Positions 1 to 7,790 of a DNA stretch of 12,535 bases are shown in pieces. Made by a program: the position numbers and the translations under genes. The stretch is taken from assembly GCA_964505305.1 (NCBI GenBank), contig CAZDHE010000023.1, positions 1 through 12,535 of the forward strand, written 5' to 3'. The stretch is from JAXHLG01 sp964505305. Lineage in GTDB: Bacteria; Patescibacteriota; Minisyncoccia; Moranbacterales; DUUL01. The notes beneath the pieces were generated by a model. The model made no database searches, had not been told where the DNA came from, and was given only the letters and a program-made list of their open reading frames with translations. The stretch's first letter is position 1. Each line of letters opens with the position of its first letter.

Positions 1-6
1 GATTTT

Positions 7-35
7 ATTTTAGATTATTGAGGGGGGGGTGTCAA
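7..35 (-). promoter_or_regulatory. Leftward sigma-70-type promoter with C8 spacer tract
   Basis: Read on the minus strand, TTGACA lies at 30-35 (perfect -35) and TAAAAT at 7-12 (5 of 6 to the -10 consensus), separated by exactly 17 bases. Eight of the spacer bases (22-29) are an unbroken run of C on this strand (G on the plus strand). The gene it would drive lies outside the window to the left. The match and spacing are seen directly; activity is inferred. A homopolymer here could change spacer length by slippage. Confidence 0.6.
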
Positions 36-109
36 GGTTTTGTTTGTTTTTTATCCTCAACTGAAATCTATCTATCGTCCTAAAAAAATCAAATTAAACG
101 TCAACTGAT

Positions 110-143
110 TAAACCCGACAGACTGTGTTTGGAGGGTTTAGAG
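110..143 (+). repeat. TAAACCCGACA hairpin repeat, left copy
   Basis: The segment begins TAAACCCGACA and ends GGGTTTAGAG; TAAACCC (110-116) pairs perfectly with GGGTTTA (134-140). The same design recurs in the same orientation at 12112-12145, with 26 of 34 positions identical by eye. It is probably a dispersed intergenic hairpin or terminator-like repeat. The function is unknown. Confidence 0.5.
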
Positions 144-423
144 AGGTGAGGTGAGAGTGATTTGTAATTAGCTATTGGAGATTTGTCTCGTCTTGTGTAT
201 TCAAAATTGACTTCTTGTTTCTTATTTATTATTCCCTATTCTACCTACACATCAACAGAAAGATTTCTTAAATACAGAATCAGGTTTCTTGAATCCAAAG
301 TTTTGAAAGAGACAACCAACCGCCTGATAACCCTTGCGCACCAACAACTAATCTCTAACAAAGAAGCACGAACCACTTTTAAAACTTTTCTAATTTTTTA
401 GCCAATCTGCCTGACGCCAATAG

Positions 424-445
424 ACTCGGGCGAGTTTTACTTTTT
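424..445 (+). terminator. Weak rightward terminator-like hairpin
   Basis: ACTC-GGGC-GAGT (424-435) is a short hairpin followed by a T-rich run broken by AC. Only four or five pairs are available, so this is a weak candidate, and no rightward gene clearly needs it. Confidence 0.2.
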
Positions 446-493
446 CTACTTTCTTCACTTGCCCTCACTTTTATACTTTTCCACCTCACCAAA

Positions 494-2518
494 TCACTCC
501 TTCTCCTCTTTAATAAAAATATTCTCCACCCTTACTGAAAAATTTCTTAATAAATCCGGTTCGTAAGTTACCACCGCTCTCTCTATCTCTTCCATCTTGG
601 TCAGATAGTCTCTTATTTCCTGGCTTTTGGCTTTATCTAAGTCTTGCTGCATTTCTTCTTGATTTATCTCCGGCCAATAAGCCGCTTCAGCCCTCACTTT
701 TAATTCCATCTCTTTTTCTTCAAAATCAGTAACATCCTTTAAGTATTCAATATCCTTTATCTGACCCAAAACAAAACCGTCCGGAGCCTCCCGATTAAGC
801 CTTGTCTTTGCTATCTCTTCAAATTTTTCTTGAGGGAAAATCATTAATTCAACCTCCTCCTTAACAGTATACTTAAACTTATCTGCGGCTTCACCTTCTT
901 CATAGTCGGAATAGCTATCAATGATTTCTTTTTCCGCCGAACCTTCTATAAAAGTCATTCCCTGTCCCGCTTCATTCTTTATTTTAGCAGATAATGAGTC
1001 TTTTAATTTCTCCACCGTTTCCTCCCGAGCCTTATCTATATCTTCCCCGGTAACTACTTTTACTTTTTGATTTTCAATATTGTCTTGGCCGCCTTGCATT
1101 GCATCTGCCGATTTCACTTCAAACTTTTCATACTTGGGACCGCCCTTGAATCCCTCTATGGTAAAAACCGACGGTTCTAAGTTATAGCTCTCTCCCGGTT
1201 CGTCCGCCATAACCTTAGCCTCTACAACCCCGGGCTCTTCTCCGCTCATTCCCGGAACCACCACTCCTTCAGTTAAGCGAAATAGCTTCCCATCCTCAGA
1301 CAAAATCCTGGTGGTAGCCACCAGGGGCTGATCCTGAGAGGAATAATGATTATAAATAGTAACCTTGCCTCTGGCTTTTCCTTTATCTGAACTAAACTCC
1401 TCTCCACTGGAAGAAAATTCTTCTGTTTGAGTAAAGGTCATTTTTTTAAGCGAACCATAGATAACATCCTCGTCGCTTGAGTCCGCATTTTCTAAATTTG
1501 CATCTTCAATCCGCTTGGAATCTTTAACTAACAAATCAAATTCGGCCGACACGTTCTCGGCTCGAGGAAATAAAGTCAAATTTACTTTCGGCACTTCAAA
1601 ATAAAACCAGTACCCGGCCAAGGAAGCAATAGTTAAAACCGCAACAGCCAATATCGTATAAGCAAAAATCGGGCGTGATTTTTTTGGCTTACTGAACGCG
1701 GTTTCCTCTTTTTTAGAAATACCTCCTTTGTGAAAAGATTTTTCATTATAAAAATTCTCTAATTTTTTCTCATCAAAAAATTCTCTTTGGCTGCCCGGCA
1801 AAGGAAAAACAGGGCGTGATTTTTTTGGCTTAACCTCCTTCTGTTTAGCCTCCTTGTTTTTTAAATTTTCTTGTCTCTCATAGCCGCTATGATGAAGTTT
1901 TCTTTTGCGCTCCTTGCTTTCTCTTATCATTTCCTTCTCTTTGTCATCGGCAATAAAACCGCCTCTTACTTGCAGTTTTCGACTATCGCCGGCCTTGGAA
2001 ATTCCCGCTACGGTTTGGCGGCTTTTATTGGCAAAGGGACTTTTTCGGGGATAGGAATAAACCTTGTTTTTTTTAGACGCTTCTTGAATCTCTTCTTCTT
2101 GCCCTTCATTGTCATAAAAACCGGCGCTTCCGATTTTTCTTTTCTGATTTAAACTTTCCTTCCATTTGGCCGCTTCCTCTTCACTGTCGTTTTCTGTTGA
2201 ATCAAAATGGATCTTTTTGGTTGTGGCGAGTTGCTCTTTTTCTCCTTGCTCAGCCATAAAATCATTCGGGGTTTTTTCTTTAATTTCAAAACCGATTTTA
2301 TCTATTATTTTCTTGGCGTATTTATCTGAAACAACCAAAACCACTCTTTTGCCAAGCCTATCCGCTTCCTTTTTAAGCAATTTTAAATTTACCACTCCCT
2401 GCAAAAGCAAAGCGTTTTTGGGCACTACCATAAAAATTTCCGTAGCCGGTTCTATGGATATCTTTTCAATTATATTGGTTATCTCTTCCTCGGTGTCTAT
2501 GTAGATTGTTTTTCTCAT
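494..2518 (-). CDS. Membrane-anchored baseplate-J-like protein
   Basis: This 674-residue protein has a modular layout. Residues 1-80 form an alpha/beta domain (begins MRKTIYIDTEEE; motif VVNLKLLKKEADRLGK) of a kind common at the start of CPR proteins labelled baseplate J-like. Residues 85-280 are charged, low-complexity and probably disordered. One membrane span lies at about 284-306. The region at about 380-455 (KVTIYN, QPLVATTRI, GKLFR, PGESYNLEP) fits the baseplate J/gp47-like fold, and the rest is acidic and helix-rich. The N-terminus should be cytoplasmic and the long C-terminal part outside the cell. There is no tail operon nearby, so this is probably a cell-envelope protein and not a phage baseplate. 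ATG starts 5 bases after the FtsA-like stop; no Shine-Dalgarno is present. The stop is TGA. The domain call is from recognition; the biological role is unknown. Confidence 0.75.
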   Translation of the reverse strand: MRKTIYIDTEEEITNIIEKISIEPATEIFMVVPKNALLLQGVVNLKLLKKEADRLGKRVVLVVSDKYAKKIIDKIGFEIKEKTPNDFMAEQGEKEQLATTKKIHFDSTENDSEEEAAKWKESLNQKRKIGSAGFYDNEGQEEEIQEASKKNKVYSYPRKSPFANKSRQTVAGISKAGDSRKLQVRGGFIADDKEKEMIRESKERKRKLHHSGYERQENLKNKEAKQKEVKPKKSRPVFPLPGSQREFFDEKKLENFYNEKSFHKGGISKKEETAFSKPKKSRPIFAYTILAVAVLTIASLAGYWFYFEVPKVNLTLFPRAENVSAEFDLLVKDSKRIEDANLENADSSDEDVIYGSLKKMTFTQTEEFSSSGEEFSSDKGKARGKVTIYNHYSSQDQPLVATTRILSEDGKLFRLTEGVVVPGMSGEEPGVVEAKVMADEPGESYNLEPSVFTIEGFKGGPKYEKFEVKSADAMQGGQDNIENQKVKVVTGEDIDKAREETVEKLKDSLSAKIKNEAGQGMTFIEGSAEKEIIDSYSDYEEGEAADKFKYTVKEEVELMIFPQEKFEEIAKTRLNREAPDGFVLGQIKDIEYLKDVTDFEEKEMELKVRAEAAYWPEINQEEMQQDLDKAKSQEIRDYLTKMEEIERAVVTYEPDLLRNFSVRVENIFIKEEKE
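1671..1832. repeat. 21-bp direct repeat inside the J-like gene
   Basis: An identical 21-base string, starting GGGCGTGA and ending GGCTTA with seven T between them, occurs at 1671-1691 and 1812-1832. On the coding strand it encodes the same peptide, KPKKSRP, twice: once in the disordered linker (about residue 231) and once directly before the membrane span (about residue 278). The copies are about 47 residues apart. Only the two ends of the span given here are repeated. Confidence 0.75.
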
Positions 2519-2523
2519 AATTT

Positions 2524-3795
2524 TTAGCTTTGAATTATTTTAACAGCTCTTTTTAAAACACCGGCCATAATCTTGTCCTTATCGTCAACTTCCAAAGCCA
2601 GAGAAGCCAAACCCATAGGCGTTACATCTTGGGGATTGGTAAGTGATTTGGTTTGATCGGTAATGTAAATCATGTCTCGAGGCTGCACAAAACCAACCTT
2701 AGGCTCCTTGGCAAAAGGAAGTTTTTTATACCAATCTCCCGAGGAAAGTTGCTCATAAATATCCGGCAAACCACTTCCTCCTCCACATAAAAATATATTG
2801 GAAGGCAAAACATCCAATTTGGAGGAACAAAAATTTTCCAAGGCTATCTCTACCCCGGAAAGCCATATTCTGCAATCCTCTTTCAAAGATTGGGTAACAT
2901 CTTTAGCTTCATTTTCTTTAAGCTCATCTCTGGCATACATTATTTTTAGCTCCTCCGCCTGCTTTAAGGTTAAGCCAAATTCCAAAGCCAATCTCTTAGT
3001 GAAAGCTCGGCCTCCCAAAGCAAACATTGAAGTTCCTTCCAATCCTCCGTTTTTAACCACCGCTATATCGGTTGTTCCTCCGCCAATATCTATAAAAATC
3101 CCCCCAAAATCAGGGTCTTCCTCCAAGCCAATTCCTTGCACAATCGCATAAGGCTCCGCCGCAATAGAAAGAAGCTTTAAGTCTAAAGCTTTGGCTATGG
3201 ACTCAATAGCTCCCAAATGAATAATCGGAGCATAAGCGTTAAAAACAGCAATAGAAACATCTCTGCCTTGAAAACCTACCGGATTGGTAACGCGATATCC
3301 GTCTATCTTCACCCCCACAAGAGAGGCGTTGATCAGTTTTACATCTATATCGGTATGGCCGGTTTCGTAAGAAAGTTGGTTTCTAATACGCTCCAAGGCT
3401 TTCCATTGAATTTTTTGAATAATATTTTTAAGCTCCGGCATATCTATCCTGATTTCCGGTTTAGCTCTTTCGTAGTGAACGGTAGTAGTGGCTCCCTTAA
3501 CAAATTCTCCGGCGATACCGATAATACAATCTTTGACGTTTTCCACGCCGGCCTGTTCTTTAGCTCTACTAATAGAATCTTGGCAAGTCTGAATAACTCC
3601 GTTTATATCACTAACTGCTCCGGAAGTCATATTTCCGGCTTTTTGTCTGGACCGGCCCACTCCAACAACCACTCCTTTCCGATTGTCTTGATCAGTCTTA
3701 AAAACAAGACTTTTTATAAATTCCGTACCAATATCCAAAGCCAAAAAATAGCCGGTATCTTTTTTATTTTTATTAAAAAAACTAAACTTTTTCAT
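2524..3795 (-). CDS. FtsA-like actin-fold ATPase
   Basis: This is a 423-residue actin/Hsp70-superfamily protein resembling FtsA (and the related PilM). Seen motifs, numbered from the ATG: phosphate-1 loop LALDIGTEFIKSL (about 18-30), an FtsA-like GAVSDINGVIQT stretch (about 59-70), an SHS2/1C-like region (about 89-185), phosphate-2 loop FIDIGGGTTDIAV (234-246) and adenosine motif LCGGGSGLPDI (336-346). The tail KIMAGVLKRAVKIIQS looks like the amphipathic membrane-targeting helix of FtsA. It should bind ATP and sit on the inner face of the membrane. A TTG start at 3840 would add 15 lysine/asparagine-rich residues; I prefer ATG at 3795, though neither has a Shine-Dalgarno. It is followed after 5 bases by the J-like membrane protein, so the two are co-transcribed. 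No FtsZ or PilN/O is in view, so true FtsA versus a paralogue is undecided. Confidence 0.8.
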   Translation of the reverse strand: MKKFSFFNKNKKDTGYFLALDIGTEFIKSLVFKTDQDNRKGVVVGVGRSRQKAGNMTSGAVSDINGVIQTCQDSISRAKEQAGVENVKDCIIGIAGEFVKGATTTVHYERAKPEIRIDMPELKNIIQKIQWKALERIRNQLSYETGHTDIDVKLINASLVGVKIDGYRVTNPVGFQGRDVSIAVFNAYAPIIHLGAIESIAKALDLKLLSIAAEPYAIVQGIGLEEDPDFGGIFIDIGGGTTDIAVVKNGGLEGTSMFALGGRAFTKRLALEFGLTLKQAEELKIMYARDELKENEAKDVTQSLKEDCRIWLSGVEIALENFCSSKLDVLPSNIFLCGGGSGLPDIYEQLSSGDWYKKLPFAKEPKVGFVQPRDMIYITDQTKSLTNPQDVTPMGLASLALEVDDKDKIMAGVLKRAVKIIQS

Positions 3796-4232
3796 TTTGT
3801 TTTTATTGTTATAAAAATTCTTTCTTTTAAACCTTATCAAAAAACTGCTTTCTCAAAAATGTTATAAATACTTCCGTTGAAAATTTTTGCTACTTTTTAA
3901 TGAAGTTGCTTCCAAACACTAAACCTGGCTAACCTCGAAACTCAATAAAAGATTGGCCTCTCTTAACAACAAAAATCCAATTACTGACAAAAACATTTTT
4001 CTTTTGATCTTTCATAGATTTTGATGTTCAGCTTTTATTCAAGCTCAATCACACACAGATAAATTAGTTTAGAGGCAAAGAAGCCTACTTGTAAAAAAAA
4101 TCCGGAGATTAACCCTTTCTTGTTTTAGTTGGAGTTTTTTGACTTCAAACCATCAAAAGCAAGTATTTCAATTATAACATATTTTATTTTTTTGCAAAAT
4201 TCTTAACGATTGTAAAATGAAGGTTTAAGTTT
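3796..4232. other. Gene-free stretch; possible long leader of the FtsA-like gene
   Basis: No gene is supported here. The minus strand carries a good promoter at 4171-4197, which would give the FtsA-like gene a leader of about 370 nt. Short hairpins exist (for example AGGC/GCCT around 4072-4085 and AGCTT/AAGCT around 4030-4045), plus AATC-TCCG-GATT followed by eight T on the minus strand near 4096-4110, which is a four-pair, weak attenuator-like structure. I recognise no known RNA family. No clear terminator follows the SufC-like gene. Confidence 0.4.
4171..4197 (-). promoter_or_regulatory. Leftward promoter with extended -10
   Basis: On the minus strand a perfect TATAAT (4171-4176) is preceded by TGT at 4177-4179, giving the extended -10 pattern TGnTATAAT. 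A TTGCAA -35 candidate lies at 4192-4197 with a short 15-base spacer; extended -10 promoters tolerate a poor -35. Its natural target is the FtsA-like gene at 3795 and the J-like gene after it. Confidence 0.55.
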
Positions 4233-4964
4233 CTACATCCGAATCTTTTTACCGGCCATACATCTATCTCTTCGACCGGTTAAATCGCAATATTTTCTCA
4301 TTACATGACGAAAAGATCCGGTTGCCATCACCTCTCCATTTTCCATTAAAGTAGCTTTGTCGGCCACCAAACCGGCCTCTTCTCTGTGGGTGATCAGCAG
4401 AATAGAACACTTCAACTTTTCTTTTATAGCCAAAAGAATATCATAAAACTCATTGTAAACGATAATATCCAAGGAAGCGTCCGGCTCATCCAAAATCATC
4501 AAGCGCGGTTGCATAACCACTACTGAAGCTAATTCTATTCTTTTTCTTTCTCCGCCGCTTAATTTTTCATCCAGCCTTCTCTTTAAAATTTCCTCCTCTA
4601 AGCCGACTATTTTCATGATGTCCAACAATTCTTGCTGACTAATTTTTGTATTGCCGGCTACAAGAAAGTCTTTCACCGCCAATCCGTCAAATCTGGCCGG
4701 TTCCTGGAAAGCTATTGTGATTCCTTTCCGAGCTCTATCAAAAGTCTGCAGATCATCTAAACGTTCCCCCTGGAAAAAAAGCCTCCCCGAGTTCTGTTTA
4801 TATCCGCTTAACCCCAAAATAGAATACGCCAAAGTAGTTTTGCCGCTTCCGTTTCTACCTAAAACACAATGGATTTCATTCTCTCCAACTTCCAAGTTGA
4901 TATTTTTCAGCAAACGCTCCCCACCTTCTACGGCGGAAACCGTCAAATTTTCCAGTTTAAGCAT
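4233..4964 (-). CDS. sufC: SufC-like ABC ATPase (orphan)
   Basis: This is a soluble 243-residue ABC ATPase without membrane spans. It has Walker A GRNGSGKT (36-43), a Q-loop at FQEPA (Q87), signature LSGGERKR (135-142), Walker B LMILDE followed by PDASLD (155-166), and an H-loop at ITHREE (H193). The FQEPARFDG and DEPDASLD stretches are closest to SufC, the ATPase of the SufBCD iron-sulfur cluster scaffold. The C-terminal end carries cysteines 226 and 235, which I do not associate with SufC. Its ATG directly follows the ClpB TAA with no bases between and no Shine-Dalgarno, so it is probably translated by coupling. No sufB, sufD or sufS is present on the downstream side, so its partner is elsewhere or the job is different. 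The family is fairly sure; the exact role is not. Confidence 0.75.
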   Translation of the reverse strand: MLKLENLTVSAVEGGERLLKNINLEVGENEIHCVLGRNGSGKTTLAYSILGLSGYKQNSGRLFFQGERLDDLQTFDRARKGITIAFQEPARFDGLAVKDFLVAGNTKISQQELLDIMKIVGLEEEILKRRLDEKLSGGERKRIELASVVVMQPRLMILDEPDASLDIIVYNEFYDILLAIKEKLKCSILLITHREEAGLVADKATLMENGEVMATGSFRHVMRKYCDLTGRRDRCMAGKKIRM

Positions 4965-7595
4965 TTATTTTTTCTTAAAAACTACTCCGTCTTTCTTCGC
5001 ATCCACTTCTACCTCGCCCTCATTGATTTGATCGTTTATAATCTTCAAAGCTAATTCATCCAAAATCTGCTTTTGAATCACCCTCTTAAGAGGCCTAGCT
5101 CCGTAAATCGGATCAAACCCTTCTTTCATTAAAAACTTTTTAGCCTTTTCCGTCAAATTTAATTTAATATTCTTGTCTTTCAATCTATAATTAACCTCTT
5201 CAATTTGAAGCTCTATGATTTCCTTTATCTCATCTTCTTTTAAGGAATGAAAAATGATAATATCATCCAACCTATTTAAAAATTCCGGCCTAAACTTGGT
5301 CCTAATGGCTTGCATTACTTTCCTTTCCATCTCTTCCTCATCTACTTCTTTTTCCGATTTTTTGTTTTCATTGTTTTCAAATCCAACAAGCCCCTGCATT
5401 TCATTAATCACCTCGCTACCAATGTTAGAAGTTAGTATAATAACGGTATTTTTAAAATTAACCACTCGTCCTTTGGCGTCAGTCAGTCTTCCGTCATCCA
5501 AAACTTGCAGTAAAGCGTTGAAGATATCCGGATGAGCTTTCTCTATCTCGTCAAACAAAATTACGCTATAAGGCCTTCTTCTAACTTTTTCTGTAAGCTG
5601 CCCGCCTTCTTCATAACCCACATAGCCGGGAGGCGAACCGATAATTTTGGAAACACTGTGCGATTCCATAAACTCGCTCATATCCAGTCGAATCATTGCC
5701 TCTTCATCATTAAACAAAAACTCCGCCAATGCTTTTGCCAACTCGGTTTTACCAACTCCGGTGGGCCCCAAAAACATAAAAGAGCCAATCGGTCTTCCTT
5801 CTTCGGAAATGCCGGCTCGGGATCTTCTAACCGCGTTGGAAACAGCTTCAATTGCCTCTTTTTGGCCAACAACCCTGCCTGATAATTCCGCCTCCATTCT
5901 GGATAATTTTTCCGCTTCTTCTTCTACTATCTTGGAAACGGAAATGCCTGTCCAGCCGGAAATTACTTTGGCTATATCTTCCCGGGTAACCTCTTCTTTT
6001 AACACGGGATCATCCCCTTGTATATCGGCCAATTTTTTCTCTTCTTGTTTGATTTGATCTTTTAGTTGAGGAATTTTGCCATATCTTATTTCCGCCACTT
6101 TGTCCAATTGCCCTTCCCTTTCTTTTTGTTCGGCTTCATTTCTGAGTTTGTCAATTTCTTCTTTGTGTTTTCTAATTCCGTCAATTAGTTCTTTTTCTTT
6201 TTGCCATTGCAACTTTACTTTTTTTAATTTATCTTCAATCTCAGCCTTTTGTCTTCTAATCTCTTCCAGTTTTTCTTTATTTTTACCGTCTTTTTCTTTT
6301 TTTAGAGCTTTTTCCTCGATTTCAAGCTTCCTTTTTTCTCTTTCCATTTGATCTATTTCCGTAGGCATAGAATCAATTTCCATTTTCAAGGTGGAGGTGG
6401 CCTCATCGATTAAATCTATGGCTTTATCCGGCAAAAAGCGGTCTGAGATATACCTATTGGATAAATTAACCGCCTCCACGATAGCTTCATCAGTTATTTT
6501 AACTCCGTGATGAAGCTCGTATTTTTCTTTAATTCCTCTCAAAATAGCCACCGCATCCTCCTCAGTGGGCTCTTGAACATAAACAGGCTGGAACCTTCTT
6601 TCCAAAGCGGCGTCTTTTTCAATGTATTTTTGATACTCTTGTAGCGTGGTAGCTCCAATCATTCTCAAAGTTCCTCTGGCCAAAGCCGGCTTTAACATAT
6701 TGGAAGCGTCCATAGAGCCTTCTGTGGCCCCGGCTCCGGCCAAAGTGTGCAACTCGTCTATGAAGGTTACGTATTTACCATTGGAATCTTCTATCTCCTT
6801 AATAATTGCTCTCAATCTCTCCTCAAACTCTCCTCTAAATTTGGTGCCGGCCAGCAAAGAGCCCATATCCAAAGCCACCAACTCCCGATCCTTAAGGCTC
6901 TCCGGCACATCACCACTTATAATTCTCTGGGCCAGGCCTTCCGCGATGGCTGTCTTGCCCGTTCCGGGCTCTCCCAGTAAAACAGGGTTGTTTTTAGTTC
7001 GGCGGGAGAGAACTTGAATCACTCTTCTTATCTCATCATCCCGACCAATAACCGGATCAATTTTGCCTTCTTTAGCTCTTTGAGTTAAGTTGATAGTATA
7101 TTTTTCCAAAGATTGGTATTTACCTTCCGGATCAGGGCTGTCAGCCTTTTGAGACCCTCTGATGCTTTTTAAAACACTTAGGATTTTATTCTCTTCTACT
7201 CCGGCCTGAGAAAAAATCTCACTGCTTTGATGGCCGGATTTCAAAACAGCCAAAAGAAGATGTTCCACAGAAACATAATCATCTCCTAAGTTTTTGGCTT
7301 CTTTTTCGGCTTTATTTAAAACCTCCGCCAACTCTCGAGTTACATAAATATTCTCAGCGCTCCCAATACTTTCTACTTTGGGCAAGCTGTCAATGCCGTC
7401 TTTGATTTTATTTTTAATCTCCTCAAGAGAAGTATTGAGCTGCTTCAAAATTTCTGAAACCAAAGAATCTTCCTGGGAAACAAGCGCATAAGCCAAATGC
7501 CAAACATCCACTTGTTGTTGACTATTTTCCATTGCCATACCTTGAGCATTGCGTATAACTTCTTGAGATTTATTGGTAAATTTTTGAAAATTCAT
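4965..7595 (-). CDS. clpB: ClpB-type AAA+ disaggregase with VGF loop
   Basis: This 876-residue protein (family about 860) is a hexameric ATP-driven chaperone that pulls polypeptides from aggregates. Domains: paired Clp N repeats (about 1-145); NBD1 with Walker A GEPGTGKT (208-215), pore loop KFRGE (252-256), Walker B VTFIDE (276-281) and arginine fingers R333/R334; a full-length ClpB coiled-coil middle domain (about 403-525, including IRYGKIPQLKDQI); NBD2 with Walker A GPTGVGKT (610-617), pore loop GYVG (657-660) and Walker B VILFDE (678-683); and the C-terminal small domain with YGARPLKR. The odd part is an insertion after TSNIGSE that holds VGF at 737-739, followed by a charged stretch. This is the place and motif of the ClpP-docking loop of ClpC. 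The start is ATG with a TATAAT 12 bases upstream, giving a nearly leaderless message. It heads an operon with the SufC-like gene. Confidence 0.95.
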   Translation of the reverse strand: MNFQKFTNKSQEVIRNAQGMAMENSQQQVDVWHLAYALVSQEDSLVSEILKQLNTSLEEIKNKIKDGIDSLPKVESIGSAENIYVTRELAEVLNKAEKEAKNLGDDYVSVEHLLLAVLKSGHQSSEIFSQAGVEENKILSVLKSIRGSQKADSPDPEGKYQSLEKYTINLTQRAKEGKIDPVIGRDDEIRRVIQVLSRRTKNNPVLLGEPGTGKTAIAEGLAQRIISGDVPESLKDRELVALDMGSLLAGTKFRGEFEERLRAIIKEIEDSNGKYVTFIDELHTLAGAGATEGSMDASNMLKPALARGTLRMIGATTLQEYQKYIEKDAALERRFQPVYVQEPTEEDAVAILRGIKEKYELHHGVKITDEAIVEAVNLSNRYISDRFLPDKAIDLIDEATSTLKMEIDSMPTEIDQMEREKRKLEIEEKALKKEKDGKNKEKLEEIRRQKAEIEDKLKKVKLQWQKEKELIDGIRKHKEEIDKLRNEAEQKEREGQLDKVAEIRYGKIPQLKDQIKQEEKKLADIQGDDPVLKEEVTREDIAKVISGWTGISVSKIVEEEAEKLSRMEAELSGRVVGQKEAIEAVSNAVRRSRAGISEEGRPIGSFMFLGPTGVGKTELAKALAEFLFNDEEAMIRLDMSEFMESHSVSKIIGSPPGYVGYEEGGQLTEKVRRRPYSVILFDEIEKAHPDIFNALLQVLDDGRLTDAKGRVVNFKNTVIILTSNIGSEVINEMQGLVGFENNENKKSEKEVDEEEMERKVMQAIRTKFRPEFLNRLDDIIIFHSLKEDEIKEIIELQIEEVNYRLKDKNIKLNLTEKAKKFLMKEGFDPIYGARPLKRVIQKQILDELALKIINDQINEGEVEVDAKKDGVVFKKK

Positions 7596-7607
7596 TGACT
7601 AAATTTA

Positions 7608-7613
7608 ATTATA
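7608..7613 (-). promoter_or_regulatory. -10 element of a near-leaderless clpB promoter
   Basis: TATAAT on the minus strand ends only 12 bases before the ClpB ATG, so transcription would begin about 5 bases from the start codon. No convincing -35 is seen; the upstream DNA is pyrimidine-rich repeat sequence (TTGCTTCTTGCT). No CIRCE or other heat-shock operator was recognised between it and the gene. Confidence 0.5.
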
Positions 7614-7615
7614 AG

Positions 7616-7775
7616 CAAGAAGCAAGGAGAAAGAAACAAGGAATTAAAATGACAAATGACTAAGCTCAAATGCCAAATCAAATCCAAAGGTCAAAAGCTA
7701 AAATGTCAAAATTTGTCATTTGGGTTTTGGGTTTTGGGTTTTCCCTCTCTTACTTCTTGCTTCTTTTTTAACATC
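7616..7775. repeat. Intergenic repeat block 1
   Basis: This block holds two module types that recur in the window. One is the AAGCAAGAAGCAAGG / CTTCTTGCTTCTT pair, inverted at its two ends. The other is ATGACAAATG...AAGCTCAAATG..CAAAT, followed by TTTGTCATTTGGGTTTTGGG, which recurs at 12300-12320. Read leftward, AAATGACAA-ATT-TTGACATTT forms a hairpin with one mismatch, so it may also help end the HtrA transcript. It lies between the HtrA stop and the ClpB promoter. Confidence 0.6.
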
Positions 7776-7790
7776 TGTCTTTTTAACCTC

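Larger units (their letters stand above)
1..493. other. Gene-free left edge
   Basis: No convincing gene is visible in this stretch. A 72-codon frame with a TTG start (183-401, plus strand) has no ribosome binding site and no family I recognise, and I treat it as chance. What the stretch does hold is a leftward promoter at 7-35, a hairpin repeat at 110-143 that recurs near the right edge of the window, and a weak rightward terminator-like hairpin at 424-438. The leftward surface-protein gene at 494 therefore ends into about 450 bases of non-coding DNA with no obvious leftward terminator. Confidence 0.6.

Noticed and set aside
183..401. 72-codon plus-strand frame followed by a weak hairpin
   Set aside because: TTG start, no ribosome binding site, no recognisable domain, and composition like the surrounding non-coding DNA.
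494..2518. Phage tail baseplate component
   Set aside because: The protein has a membrane span and a cytoplasmic N-terminal domain, and there are no other tail or prophage genes nearby.
3217..3867. 216-codon plus-strand frame
   Set aside because: It lies antisense to the clearly conserved FtsA-like gene and shows no domain; a shadow frame.
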